The notes below the pieces were generated by a model that saw nothing but the letters and a program-made list of their open reading frames with translations, made no database searches and was not told where the DNA came from. Positions 31,618-40,784 of a stretch of DNA of 46,528 nt are shown piece by piece (the stretch's first letter is position 1; each line of letters opens with the position of its first letter). A program made the position numbers and the translations under genes. This DNA comes from Pelagibius sp. (lineage in GTDB: Bacteria; Pseudomonadota; Alphaproteobacteria; Kiloniellales; Kiloniellaceae), in contig NZ_JANQOI010000164.1 in the NCBI RefSeq assembly GCF_028289705.1, positions 1 through 46,528 of the forward strand. Reading direction: 5' to 3'.

Positions 31618-34479
31618 ATGAGCGTTGACTATCGACCGACCGTTTTTCTGCCGCAGACCGACTTTCCGATGCGCGCAGGCCTGGCCAAGCGGGAGCCCGA
31701 AACCCTGGCGCGCTGGGCGGAGATGGACCTTTTCGCCCGGCAGCGCGAAGCCTCCAAGGGACGGGAGCAGTTCATCCTGCACGACGGTCCGCCCTACGCG
31801 AACGGACACCTGCACATCGGCCACGCGCTGAACAAGATCCTCAAGGACGTGGTCAACCGCGCCCAGCAGATGCTGGGCAAGGATGCGCACTACGTGCCGG
31901 GCTGGGACTGCCACGGTCTGCCCATCGAATGGAAGATCGAGGAGCAGTACCGCAAGGACGGCAGGGACAAGGACGCGGTGCCGGTGCTGGAGTTCCGGCG
32001 CGAGTGCCGCGACTTCGCCGAGAAGTGGGTGGCCATCCAGACCGACGAGTTCAAGCGCCTCGGCGTGCTCGGCGACTGGGAGCGGCCCTATACCACCATG
32101 TCCTTCGCCGCCGAGGCGCAGATCGTCCGCGAACTGGGCAAGTTCCTGGAGAACGGCGGCGTCTACAAGGGCTCCCGCCCGGTCCTCTGGTCGGTGGTGG
32201 AGCGCACCGCGCTCGCCGATGCCGAGGTGGAGTATCACGACCACGTCTCCAAGACCATCTGGGTGCGCTTTCCCGTGGCCCGCGCCGGCGCGCCGCTGCT
32301 GGAGGGCGCCAGCGTGGTCATCTGGACCACCACGCCCTGGACCATTCCGGGCAACCGCGCCGTGGCTTTCGGCGAGGAGATCGCCTATGGCCTCTGGCAG
32401 GTGGAGGCGGTGGCCGAGGGCAGCCTGGCGCGGCCGGGCGAGAAACTGGTGCTCGCCAAAGACCTGGCCGAGGCGGTGCGCGAAGCCGGCAAGATCGAAA
32501 GCTGGTCGCATCTGGGCGACCTCGGGCCGGCCGAACTCGGCGGAACCGTCCTGACCCATCCCTGGAACGGCTTTGGGCCGGCCGACGGCGGCTACGACTT
32601 CGACGTGCCGGTGCTGGCCGGCGAGTTCGTCACCACCGAGCAGGGCTCCGGCTTCGTGCACATCGCCCCCGGCCATGGCGCCGACGACTGGGCCCTGGGC
32701 CTGAAGAACGGCATCGAGATCCCGCAGACCGTGGGCGGCGACGGCACTTTCTACGACCACGTGCCGCTAACGGGCGGTGCGGTGGTCTATGACGAGAACG
32801 GCAAGGCCGGCGATGCCAACGACCGGGTGGTCGCCGCTTTGGGCGAGGCCGGGCAGCTCTTGGGCCATGGCCGCCTGGAGCACAGCTATCCCCATTCCTG
32901 GCGCTCCAAGGCGCCGCTGATCTTCCGCAATACCGCGCAGTGGTTCATCTCCATGGAGACCAACCAGTTGCGCGACAAGGCCCTAAAGGCGATCGACGAG
33001 ACCCGCTTCGTCCCGGCAACCGGGCGCAACCGCCTGCGCTCGATGATCGAGCAGCGCCCGGACTGGTGCATCTCCCGCCAGCGGCTGTGGGGCGTGCCCC
33101 TGCCGATCTTCGTGAACAAAGAGACCGGCGAGCCGCTGCGCGACCCGGCGGTGATCGAGCGGGTGGCGACGGCCTTCGAGGAAGAGGGCGGCGATGCCTG
33201 GTTCTCCAGCGATCCGCAGCGCTTCCTCGGCAACGAGTACAAGGCCGAGGACTACGAGCAGGTCACCGACGTGGTGGAGGTCTGGTTCGATTCCGGCTCG
33301 ACCCACAGCTTCGTGCTGGAGGCGCGGCCCGAACTCAAGTGGCCGGCGGATCTCTATCTCGAAGGCTCCGACCAGCATCGCGGCTGGTTCCACACCTCGC
33401 TCCTGGAATCCGCCGGCACCCGCGGGCGGGCGCCCTACGACGCCGTGCTGACCCACGGCTTCATCCTGGAGGAACAGGGCCGCGAGAAGATGTCCAAGTC
33501 GCGCGGCAACGCGCTCTCGCCCCAGGACGTGGTGGACAATCAGGGGGCGGACATCCTGCGCCTCTGGGTGGTCGCCTCCAACTACGAGGAAGACCTGCGC
33601 TTCGGCCCGGAGATCCTGAAGTACCAGGGCGATGCCTACCGGCGCCTGCGCAACACCTTGCGTTTCCTGCTGGGCAACCTGGCCGGCTTCGAGCCGGTGG
33701 AGCGCGTCGCCGCGGAGGAGATGCCGGAGCTGGAGCGCTGGGTGCTGCACCGCCTGGCCGAGTTGGACCTGCAGGTGCGGCGGAACGTAGAGGACTTCCA
33801 GTTCCACGCCCTCTACCAAGCGGTCTACAATTTCTGCGCCGTCGATCTCTCGGCCTTTTACTTCGATGTGCGCAAGGACGTGCTCTATTGCGACCGGTCG
33901 GACAGCCTGCGCCGGCGCGCCTGCCGCACCGTGCTGGACGAGGTTTTCTCCTGCCTCACCGCCTGGCTGGCGCCGATCCTCTGCTTCACGGCGGAAGAGG
34001 CCTGGTGGGCCCGTGGCACGGGACCGGAGGAAAGCGTCCACCTGCGGACCTTCCCGGCGGTGCCGGAGGGCTGGCGCGACGCGGCCCTGGCGGAGAAGTG
34101 GTCTGCCGTGCGCGAAGTGCGCCGGGTTGTCACCGGTGCCCTGGAGCTGGAACGCGCCGGCAAACGCATCGGCTCCAGCCTGCAGGCCCATCCGGAGGTT
34201 TTCATCGAGCGTCCCGAACTGCTGGCGGCGCTCAAGGATGTGGCGCTGCACGATGTGGCCATCACCTCCGCGGTGACGGTGACCGAAGGCGCGGGCCCGG
34301 CGGAGGCCTTCCGCCTGGACGAGGTGGCCGGGGTCGCGGTCTCGGTGCGCTTGGCCGAGGGCAGCAAGTGCCAGCGTTGCTGGAAGGTGCTGCCGGAGGT
34401 GGGGGCTGCGGCGAACGCGCCGGAGACCTGCGCACGCTGCGCCGATGCCGTCCAGCACCTCGGCGCCGCGGCGCAGTAG
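31618..34479 (+). CDS. ileS: Isoleucyl-tRNA synthetase
   Basis: 953 residues, class Ia. HIGH motif HLHIGHALNK (preceded by DGPPYANGH), KMSKS motif EKMSKSRGN and the WSVVERTALADAEVEY, VWFDSGSTHSF catalytic-core segments. The editing (CP1) domain has IWTTTPWTIPGNRA. The C-terminal zinc-binding segment is CQRCWKVL and CARC. The ATG at 31618 gives MSVDYRPTVFL; a TTG at 31600 is less likely. Followed after 24 nt by lspA. Confidence 0.97.
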   Translation: MSVDYRPTVFLPQTDFPMRAGLAKREPETLARWAEMDLFARQREASKGREQFILHDGPPYANGHLHIGHALNKILKDVVNRAQQMLGKDAHYVPGWDCHGLPIEWKIEEQYRKDGRDKDAVPVLEFRRECRDFAEKWVAIQTDEFKRLGVLGDWERPYTTMSFAAEAQIVRELGKFLENGGVYKGSRPVLWSVVERTALADAEVEYHDHVSKTIWVRFPVARAGAPLLEGASVVIWTTTPWTIPGNRAVAFGEEIAYGLWQVEAVAEGSLARPGEKLVLAKDLAEAVREAGKIESWSHLGDLGPAELGGTVLTHPWNGFGPADGGYDFDVPVLAGEFVTTEQGSGFVHIAPGHGADDWALGLKNGIEIPQTVGGDGTFYDHVPLTGGAVVYDENGKAGDANDRVVAALGEAGQLLGHGRLEHSYPHSWRSKAPLIFRNTAQWFISMETNQLRDKALKAIDETRFVPATGRNRLRSMIEQRPDWCISRQRLWGVPLPIFVNKETGEPLRDPAVIERVATAFEEEGGDAWFSSDPQRFLGNEYKAEDYEQVTDVVEVWFDSGSTHSFVLEARPELKWPADLYLEGSDQHRGWFHTSLLESAGTRGRAPYDAVLTHGFILEEQGREKMSKSRGNALSPQDVVDNQGADILRLWVVASNYEEDLRFGPEILKYQGDAYRRLRNTLRFLLGNLAGFEPVERVAAEEMPELERWVLHRLAELDLQVRRNVEDFQFHALYQAVYNFCAVDLSAFYFDVRKDVLYCDRSDSLRRRACRTVLDEVFSCLTAWLAPILCFTAEEAWWARGTGPEESVHLRTFPAVPEGWRDAALAEKWSAVREVRRVVTGALELERAGKRIGSSLQAHPEVFIERPELLAALKDVALHDVAITSAVTVTEGAGPAEAFRLDEVAGVAVSVRLAEGSKCQRCWKVLPEVGAAANAPETCARCADAVQHLGAAAQ

Positions 34480-34503
34480 GGCTGGAGAGGCCGGCCCGCC
34501 GCG

Positions 34504-34992
34504 ATGCGCTGGACCCTCCTGATCGCTCTGGTGATCCTGGTCGCCGACCAGATCACCAAGGCGCTGATCCTCGGGGTGCTGGAGCAGCCCGGCAACCAGA
34601 TCGTGGTGACCGGCTTCTTCAATCTGGTGCTGACCCACAACACCGGGGTCAGCTTCGGCCTGCTGCAAAGCGACTCGCCCTGGCGGCCTTACCTGCTCTC
34701 AGGCGTGGCCCTGGCCATTGTCGCGGCCTTGCTGGTCTGGGTGAAACGTCAGCCGCTGGGCCTGATCCCCTATGGTGCCGGGCTCGTGGTCGGCGGCGCC
34801 ATCGGCAATGTCATCGACCGCATGCATCAGCCCGGCGTGGTGGACTTCCTTGACTTCCATGTCGCCGGGTGGCACTGGCCGGCTTTCAATGTTGCCGACA
34901 GCGCCATTGTTTGCGGGGTGGCCTTGATCGTGGTCGACGGCTTGTTTGACCACAATAGAAAGAGTAATAAAGAGGCGGGGATAGGGAGGTAG
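34504..34992 (+). CDS. lspA: Lipoprotein signal peptidase (SPase II)
   Basis: 162-residue inner-membrane aspartyl protease that cuts prolipoproteins. Four hydrophobic segments. The catalytic aspartates lie in GNVIDRMHQPGVVDFLDF and FNVADSAI; NTGVSFGLL is the other family block. Lies between ileS and a lipoprotein gene; the next gene starts only 6 nt after its stop. Confidence 0.96.
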   Translation: MRWTLLIALVILVADQITKALILGVLEQPGNQIVVTGFFNLVLTHNTGVSFGLLQSDSPWRPYLLSGVALAIVAALLVWVKRQPLGLIPYGAGLVVGGAIGNVIDRMHQPGVVDFLDFHVAGWHWPAFNVADSAIVCGVALIVVDGLFDHNRKSNKEAGIGR

Positions 34993-34998
34993 TCGACG

Positions 34999-35592
34999 AT
35001 GGATCGCACCGTGACGTTACGTTTACTTGTCGCCAGCAGCCTTCTTTTTACGCTCGCGGCCTGCGGGGGATTCCGTGAGCAGCTTGGCTTGACCAAGCAG
35101 TCGCCCGATGAGTTTCGCGTGGTTTCCCGGGCCCCCCTGACGGTGCCGCCGGATTTCGCGCTGCGCCCGCCGGAGCCCGGCGCCCCGCGCCCGCAGGAGG
35201 GCACGCCGAGCCAGCAGGCCGAACGGGCCGTGTTCCGCAACGCAACCGGGCAGCAGGCCGCGGCGACGCAGGGCGTTGCGACGCAGACCGCCATACGGCC
35301 CAACCGCTCGCTGGGCGAGCAGTCTCTGCTGAACTCCGCCGGCACCCAGCAGGCCGAGCCCAATATTCGCCTGATCGTTGAGCGCGAGACAAAACAGATC
35401 AACGAAGAGTCCGACCGTTTCGTCGATATTCTGGTGTTCTGGGACAACCAGAGCCCGGCGGGAACGGTGGTCGATCCCCAGGCCGAGTTGAGGCGCCTGC
35501 AGGAAAACGCGGCCCTTGGACTGCCGGCCACCACTGGCCCGACCCCGCAGATCATCCGCCGGCGCAAGGCGCCTCTGGAAGGGATCTTCTAG
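34999..35592 (+). CDS. DUF3035 lipoprotein
   Basis: 197 residues. The signal peptide ends with lipobox LAAC (LLFTLAACGGF), making Cys22 the lipidated residue. DUF3035 hallmark: SPDEFRVVSRAPLTVPPDFALRPPEPG. The rest is Gln/Pro-rich with little predicted fold, ending in RRRKAPLEGIF. Function unknown; a conserved alphaproteobacterial neighbour of lspA, which would process it. GGAGGTAG supports the start. Confidence 0.92.
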   Translation: MDRTVTLRLLVASSLLFTLAACGGFREQLGLTKQSPDEFRVVSRAPLTVPPDFALRPPEPGAPRPQEGTPSQQAERAVFRNATGQQAAATQGVATQTAIRPNRSLGEQSLLNSAGTQQAEPNIRLIVERETKQINEESDRFVDILVFWDNQSPAGTVVDPQAELRRLQENAALGLPATTGPTPQIIRRRKAPLEGIF

Positions 35593-35798
35593 CGCCGCAT
35601 TGCGCCTGAGGGGGCGCCCGAAGGACAGACCGGCCGCCCCAACGGGCCGGCTCAGGCCAGCAAAGGGCGCGAAGCGCGCCCGGCTGGTTCACGCCGAGAT
35701 GAACGAAGTTTCATCTCCTCGATAGGGCCGCCGGCTTGCGGCCCGTCAGGTCCGTGCCATATAGATCCCTGAGGCCAATCCTTGAGGGAAACCAGCAG

Positions 35799-37172
35799 AT
35801 GACGCTTCCACGACGCGCCGGCCGTTTTCTGGCCATCGGCCTCGCGGTTCTTGCGGCCCAGCTCGCCACTGCGCTCGGCCCGCTGCAGAGCCCGGCGGCA
35901 GCCAAGGTCTTCGATCCCGTCAGTTTCACCCTGGACAACGGCCTGCAGGTGGTCGTGGTGGTCAATCGCCGCGCGCCCATTGTGCATCACTCGGTCTGGT
36001 ACCGGGTCGGTGCCGCCGACGAGCAGGCCGGCGAGTCCGGCTTGGCCCATTTCGTTGAACACCTGATGTTCAAGGGCACCGAATCCTTGGCGCCCGGCGA
36101 ATTCTCCGAGATCATCGCCGCCAACGGCGGCCGCGAGAATGCCTTCACCTCCTGGGACTATACCGGCTACTTCCAGACCGTCGCGGCGGACCGCCTGGAA
36201 ATCATGATGAAGCATGAAGCGGACCGCATGGCCAATCTGGTCTTGAGCGACGCGGTGGTCGATCCGGAGCGCGATGTCGTGCTCGAGGAGCGGCGCAGCC
36301 GCGTCGACAACGAACCGCGGGGCCAGCTTGCCGAGCTGATCCGCGCGACCCTGTTCCTCAATCACCCCTACCGCATTCCCATCATCGGCTGGGATCACGA
36401 GATCCGCGAACTCAACACCGAAGCGGCCCTGCGCTTTTACGAGCGCTGGTATGCCCCCAACAACGCGGTGCTGATCGTCGCCGGCGACGTCGACCCGCAG
36501 GCGGTGCGCGATCTGGCGGACAAATACTACGGGCCGATCCCGGCCGGCGATTTCCCGCCGCGCCAGCGGGTGGCGGAGCCGCCGCAGAACGGCGCGCGGG
36601 AGGTCACGCTGCGCAGCCCGCGGGTGCGCGAGCCCTCCTTCTCCATCAGCTATCTGGCGCCCGGCTACCGTCAGGCGGAAGGTCCCGAGGCCTATGCCCT
36701 GCAGGTGCTGTCGGAGATCCTGAGCGGCGGCGCCACCGGCCGGCTCTACAGCCGCCTGGTGGTGGACCAGGGCACCGCCGCCTCGGCCGGCGCCGGATAC
36801 AGCCCCATGGCCTACGACTATGCGACCTTCACCTTCTTCGCCTCGCCGCGGCCCGGCGGCGCCTTGGAGCCGGTGGAAGCGGCGCTGCGCGCCGAGATCG
36901 CCTTGCTGCTGGAAGAGGGCGTCAGCGAAGCCGAAGTGGCCGCGGCCAAGAAACGCCTGAGCGCTGGGGCGGTTTTCGCCCGCGACAACCTGAGCACCGC
37001 GCCGCGGATCATCGGCGCGGCGCTGACCACCGGCAGCAGCCTGGAAGCGATCGAGGCCTGGCCGGAGCGGATCGAGGCGGTCACGGCCGAGGCTGTCAAC
37101 GCGGTGGCGAAGAAGGTGCTGCGCGAGGAACAGTCGGTGACGGCCTATCTGCTGCCCAAGCCGACGACCTGA
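35799..37172 (+). CDS. M16 zinc metalloprotease, catalytic partner
   Basis: 457 residues with a signal peptide (hydrophobic core FLAIGLAVLAAQLATAL). The zinc motif HxxEH is intact as H84-F-V-E87-H88 (AHFVEHLMFKG), with the third ligand glutamate near E164 in VLEERRSRVDN. GGATGRLYSRLVVDQG and SISYLAPGYRQ mark the C-terminal half of the pitrilysin fold. Exported, so it probably degrades peptides in the periplasm. Followed after 31 nt by an inactive paralogue; such pairs form heterodimers in related bacteria. The ATG at 35799 (GAGGGAA upstream) is preferred over 35736. Confidence 0.93.
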   Translation: MTLPRRAGRFLAIGLAVLAAQLATALGPLQSPAAAKVFDPVSFTLDNGLQVVVVVNRRAPIVHHSVWYRVGAADEQAGESGLAHFVEHLMFKGTESLAPGEFSEIIAANGGRENAFTSWDYTGYFQTVAADRLEIMMKHEADRMANLVLSDAVVDPERDVVLEERRSRVDNEPRGQLAELIRATLFLNHPYRIPIIGWDHEIRELNTEAALRFYERWYAPNNAVLIVAGDVDPQAVRDLADKYYGPIPAGDFPPRQRVAEPPQNGAREVTLRSPRVREPSFSISYLAPGYRQAEGPEAYALQVLSEILSGGATGRLYSRLVVDQGTAASAGAGYSPMAYDYATFTFFASPRPGGALEPVEAALRAEIALLLEEGVSEAEVAAAKKRLSAGAVFARDNLSTAPRIIGAALTTGSSLEAIEAWPERIEAVTAEAVNAVAKKVLREEQSVTAYLLPKPTT

Positions 37173-37203
37173 CCCGAGCCGATAACCTAATAGGAGCGCC
37201 GCA

Positions 37204-38640
37204 ATGGCCCAGCGCAATTCGAACTTGGTGAGTCGGCGTCGGCCCCTGGGTCGGGGTCGGCCCCGGGCCGTGGCCCTCACGGCCGCCGTCCTTCCGGCCC
37301 GGGTTTTGGTCCTGGCTGCACTGCTGGCCCTGCTCAGTCTGCTGGCCGCCTTTCAGGCGCGCGCGGTGGAAGTCCAGCGGGTGGTCAGCCCCGGCGGCAT
37401 CGAGGCCTGGCTGGTGGAGGACCACAGCAATCCGATCATCGCCCTGGATCTCGCCTTTCGCGGCGGCGCTGCCCTGGATCCGGCCGGCAAGCCCGGCCTG
37501 GCCTATATGGTCTCCACGCTTATCGACGAAGGTGCCGGGCCACTCGACTCTCAGGCGTTTCAGGGGGCCCTGGACGACCTCTCCATCAGCCTGCGGTTCG
37601 AGGCCGGTCTCGACAACTTCTCGGGCTCGCTGTCGACCCTGAGCGAGAACCGCGCGCGTGCCTTCGAGCTGCTGCGCCTGGCGCTGACGGCGCCGCGCTT
37701 CGATGAGGAACCGGTGGAACGGATCCGCAGCCAGATCCTCGCGCGCCTCTCCCGCGAAGCGGAAGACCCCAACATGATCGCCAGCCGCACGCTGCGCCGT
37801 CTGGTCTTCCAGGATCATCCCTATGCCCGCCCGACCCGCGGCACCGAGGCCAGCATCGCCGCCATCACCGCTGACGATCTGCGCGGCTTCGTGCGGGCCC
37901 GTTTCGCCCGCGACCGGCTGTTCATCGGGGTCGTCGGCGACATCACCCCGGATGAGCTGAAAACCTTGCTGGATACAACCTTCATGCCGCTGCCGGCGAT
38001 GGGGGAGGCCTTCGAGGTGCCGGAGGCGGCGATCGGCAATGCCGGCGATCTGGTGGTCATCGAGCGGAACATCCCCCAGTCCGTGGTCTCTCTGGGCCAG
38101 GCCGGGATCAAGCGCGACGATCCGGACTACTACGCCGCCTATGTGGTCAACTACATCCTCGGCGGCGGCGGCTTTGCCTCGCGTCTGGTCGAGGAGGTGC
38201 GGGAGAAGCGGGGCCTCGCCTATTCCGTCTACTCCTACCTCAGCCCCCTGGACCACGGCGCCCTGATTGCCGGCGGCGTGGCGACCCAGAACGCGCGTGT
38301 CGGTCAGTCGCTCGAACTGATCCGTCAGGAGTGGCAGCGCATGGCCGAGTCCGGGCCGAGCGCCGCAGAGCTGGCGGCGGCCAAGAAGTTCCTCACCGGC
38401 TCCTTCCCCCTGCGGTTCTCCAGCTCCGGGCGCATCGCCGGCATGCTGGTGGGCATTCAGCTCGAGGATCTGGGCATCGACTACCTCGACAAGCGCAACA
38501 GCCACATCGAGGCGGTGGATCTGGCGACAGCCCAGCGCGTCGCCAAGCGGCTCTATCGGCCCGAGGCGCTTACCGTGGTGGTCGTCGGCGCCCCCGCCGG
38601 CGTTGAGCCGACCCGCGAGGCCCCCGGCGACGGAAGCTGA
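37204..38640 (+). CDS. M16-family protease homologue lacking the zinc motif
   Basis: 478 residues with an extended basic N-terminus and hydrophobic anchor (RVLVLAALLALLSLLAAF). The segment aligned with HxxEH reads GLAYMVSTLIDEG, so no zinc ligands remain. The R/Y substrate-binding motif of the non-catalytic partner is present (EKRGLAYSVYSYL), as is the glycine loop ILGGGGFASRL. It likely forms the partner subunit of the protease encoded just upstream. ATG 37204 preceded by TAGGAGCG. Confidence 0.92.
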   Translation: MAQRNSNLVSRRRPLGRGRPRAVALTAAVLPARVLVLAALLALLSLLAAFQARAVEVQRVVSPGGIEAWLVEDHSNPIIALDLAFRGGAALDPAGKPGLAYMVSTLIDEGAGPLDSQAFQGALDDLSISLRFEAGLDNFSGSLSTLSENRARAFELLRLALTAPRFDEEPVERIRSQILARLSREAEDPNMIASRTLRRLVFQDHPYARPTRGTEASIAAITADDLRGFVRARFARDRLFIGVVGDITPDELKTLLDTTFMPLPAMGEAFEVPEAAIGNAGDLVVIERNIPQSVVSLGQAGIKRDDPDYYAAYVVNYILGGGGFASRLVEEVREKRGLAYSVYSYLSPLDHGALIAGGVATQNARVGQSLELIRQEWQRMAESGPSAAELAAAKKFLTGSFPLRFSSSGRIAGMLVGIQLEDLGIDYLDKRNSHIEAVDLATAQRVAKRLYRPEALTVVVVGAPAGVEPTREAPGDGS

Positions 38641-38667
38641 ATTTCTCCGGGCTTGGCCGGGAGTTCC

Positions 38668-39075
38668 CTACGCTTCGGCCCAGGGGTCGTAGCTGCCGAT
38701 GTTCCAGAGGTGGCCCTCGGGGTCGCGGCAGGAGAAGAGCCGCCCGCCGTGATCCTGGTCGGCAATCTCCATGACGATCTCCGCACCGGCCGCCTTGGCC
38801 TTGTCGTAAAGCCGGTCGGCATCGGCAACGACCACATAGGGGCTTTGGGTGGTGCCGCCCAGGGCCTCGGGGGTCGCCTGCAAGTCGCCGAAGGCGTCCG
38901 CGCGTTTGGAGCCGAGCATGATCATGCCCGGCCCCAGGGTGAGCTGGGCATGGGCGATGCCGCCGCTGCCGTCTTCGACCACGAGATGGCGCGCGAAGCC
39001 GAAGGTCTCACAGAGCCAGTCGATCATCTTCGGCGCATCCGCATAGCGCAGGCAGGGAACGATGGTGCTGCTCAT
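38668..39075 (-). CDS. VOC-family (glyoxalase/PhnB-like) protein
   Basis: 135-residue protein of the vicinal-oxygen-chelate fold, two beta-alpha-beta-beta-beta units: IVPCLRYADAPKMIDWL, VVADADRLYDKAKAAGAEIV, and the final RDPEGHLWNIGSY. It may be a dioxygenase, glyoxalase-like or resistance protein; metal ligands cannot be fixed with certainty. The ATG at 39075 is preferred over 39099 because GGAGGAGGCC immediately precedes it. Confidence 0.87.
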   Translation of the reverse strand: MSSTIVPCLRYADAPKMIDWLCETFGFARHLVVEDGSGGIAHAQLTLGPGMIMLGSKRADAFGDLQATPEALGGTTQSPYVVVADADRLYDKAKAAGAEIVMEIADQDHGGRLFSCRDPEGHLWNIGSYDPWAEA

Positions 39076-39365
39076 GGCCTCCTCCCGTGCTGACGTCATG
39101 CTGTGACCTTAGCCGAGCGATCAGGCTTCGGCTCGGATAATCATCCCATCGCCGAATTTCCGGCCGCCCGCAGTTCGCCAAGGCCAGGCTGGCGGTGGCA
39201 GCGCTGTGTCAAATGGCGCCCCCTGGCCTGCAAGCCCCGGAAGAGTCGCCGTTTGCACTTATCGCCTCACGGTTTTGGCGGTACAACGCCCTGCGATATG
39301 ACAGGAGAGGGGATGCTGGGTGCCCTGCTGCTTCGTTCTCTAGAGCATGAAGGAGAATGGATGAC

Positions 39366-40139
39366 ATGAACCGGCGGCACTTCTTGCAGGCAGGTGGGGC
39401 GATGCTCGCCTGCCCGCTCTGCGGCGCTCTCGCGGCCCGGGCAGCCCGGGCGGCGGGCAACAAGCCACACTGGTCCTATGGGGGCGCAAGCGGCCCCGAT
39501 GCCTGGGGCACGCTGGATCCGGCCTACGGCGCCTGCGGCGCCGGCACACAGCAGTCGCCGATTGACCTGAACGCGGCCGTCAGGGCCGAACTGGCCCCGG
39601 TCGGCGTGCGCTGGCAGCGGGTGACGCTCGACTCGGTCGTCAACAACGGCCACACCATTCAGGTCAACACGCCTCAGGGCGGCCATATCGAACTCGACGG
39701 CGTCCGCTACGACCTCCTGCAGTTTCACTTTCATCATCTGAGCGAGCACACGCTGGAGGGCAGGCACTTTCCCCTCGAGGTCCACTTCGTCCACAAGGCG
39801 GCCGGCGGCGACGGTCTCGCGGTGATCGGGGTGTTCTTCGAAGAGGGTGCCGAGAACCCGGTGTTGGCCCCGGTCTGGCAGGCCATGCCGAGGCAGGAGG
39901 GCGAGGGCGCGAGCGCAGCCGTCATCGACCCGGCGGCGCTGCTGCCGGCGTCGCGGGCCGCCTTCCGCTATGCCGGGTCCCTGACGACGCCGCCCTGCAG
40001 CGAGATCGTCAGCTGGACCGTTTTCGCGGCACCGCTGTCGGCCTCCGGCGGGCAGATCGCCGCCTTCGCTGAGTTGTTCCCGAACAACTTCCGTCCGGTC
40101 CAGCCGCGCAACCGGCGCTTCCTGCTGACGGCGGGTTAG
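39366..40139 (+). CDS. Tat-exported alpha-type carbonic anhydrase
   Basis: 257 residues. Twin-arginine signal MNRRHFLQAGG, then an alpha-carbonic-anhydrase domain. Zinc ligands are H121, H123 (FHFHHLSEHT) and H140 (LEVHFVHK); proton-transfer and gate residues sit in SPIDLN and SLTTPPCSEIVSW. A Cys pair (CGAG.. and PPCSE) fits the usual disulfide. It interconverts CO2 and bicarbonate in the periplasm. An ATG at 39357 is nearly fused to AGGAGA, so the ATG at 39366 (10-nt spacing) is preferred. Its stop codon overlaps that of the convergent hsp20 gene (TTAG). Confidence 0.94.
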   Translation: MNRRHFLQAGGAMLACPLCGALAARAARAAGNKPHWSYGGASGPDAWGTLDPAYGACGAGTQQSPIDLNAAVRAELAPVGVRWQRVTLDSVVNNGHTIQVNTPQGGHIELDGVRYDLLQFHFHHLSEHTLEGRHFPLEVHFVHKAAGGDGLAVIGVFFEEGAENPVLAPVWQAMPRQEGEGASAAVIDPAALLPASRAAFRYAGSLTTPPCSEIVSWTVFAAPLSASGGQIAAFAELFPNNFRPVQPRNRRFLLTAG

Positions 40140-40552
40140 CCCCGGCGCACCTCGATCTTCTTGCCCGCCGGCTCGCTGGGCGCGTGCTTGGCGATCCTCA
40201 GGCAGAGCACGCCGTCGCTGAAGGCGGCGTCGATCGTGTCGCTGTCGGCATCCGGCGGCAGCCTAAAGGAGCGCTGAAACAGCCCGTACTCGCGCTCGGA
40301 AAAGAAGAAGGTGCGGCCTTTCTCCTCGCGGCTGTGGCGCTTCTCGCCGCGGACGATCAGGTTGTTGTCGTGCACCGAAACGTCGACGTCCTCGGCCTTC
40401 ACGCCGGGCAGTTCGACGTTGATCTCATAAGTATCTTCCACCGCGGAGGCATCGGATCGCGGGGCGACCCAGTCGGCGACCTTCTGGCCGACATTGAGGA
40501 GGGGTTCGTAAAGCCGCGGCCACCAGCCGGCGGTATGGGATTGCTCGACCAT
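40136..40552 (-). CDS. Small heat-shock protein (Hsp20)
   Basis: 138-residue alpha-crystallin-domain chaperone. Conserved patterns: DTYEINVELPGVKAEDVDVS, NNLIVRGEKRH, YGLFQRSFRLP and the Ile-x-x-type C-terminus KIEVRRG. N-terminal LLNVGQKVADWVAPRS. It holds unfolding proteins under heat stress. I see no clear RpoH promoter or ROSE thermometer in the 230 nt upstream, but cannot fold it. Terminates inside the last codons of the carbonic anhydrase gene. Confidence 0.93.
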   Translation of the reverse strand: MVEQSHTAGWWPRLYEPLLNVGQKVADWVAPRSDASAVEDTYEINVELPGVKAEDVDVSVHDNNLIVRGEKRHSREEKGRTFFFSEREYGLFQRSFRLPPDADSDTIDAAFSDGVLCLRIAKHAPSEPAGKKIEVRRG

Positions 40553-40784
40553 GGATACCTCGCATCAGGAAAGGGGCATCAAGGAAGGGAGTTGTTAGTC
40601 CGATTTGATCCCGCCGCGCGTGCGGCTGCCATGATCCGCGTCAATCCGAACGTTTGTCTCTGAGCCGGCGGTCCGCTTGGTGGGCGGTCTTTTGTGCCGG
40701 CGGAGCATGGAATTGCGCTGAGTCAGGCCCCTCCCGTTCTGGTAGAGTGGATCGCATCGAATTTCATTTGAGGTGAAGATTCCC

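Noticed and set aside
30421-32760. Minus-strand open frame of ~780 codons opposite ribF and ileS
   Set aside because: It is antisense to two certain genes, has no family motifs and reflects GC-rich third-position bias.
32983-34668. Minus-strand frame of ~560 codons opposite ileS
   Set aside because: Shadow of a definite essential gene; no motif or ribosome site.
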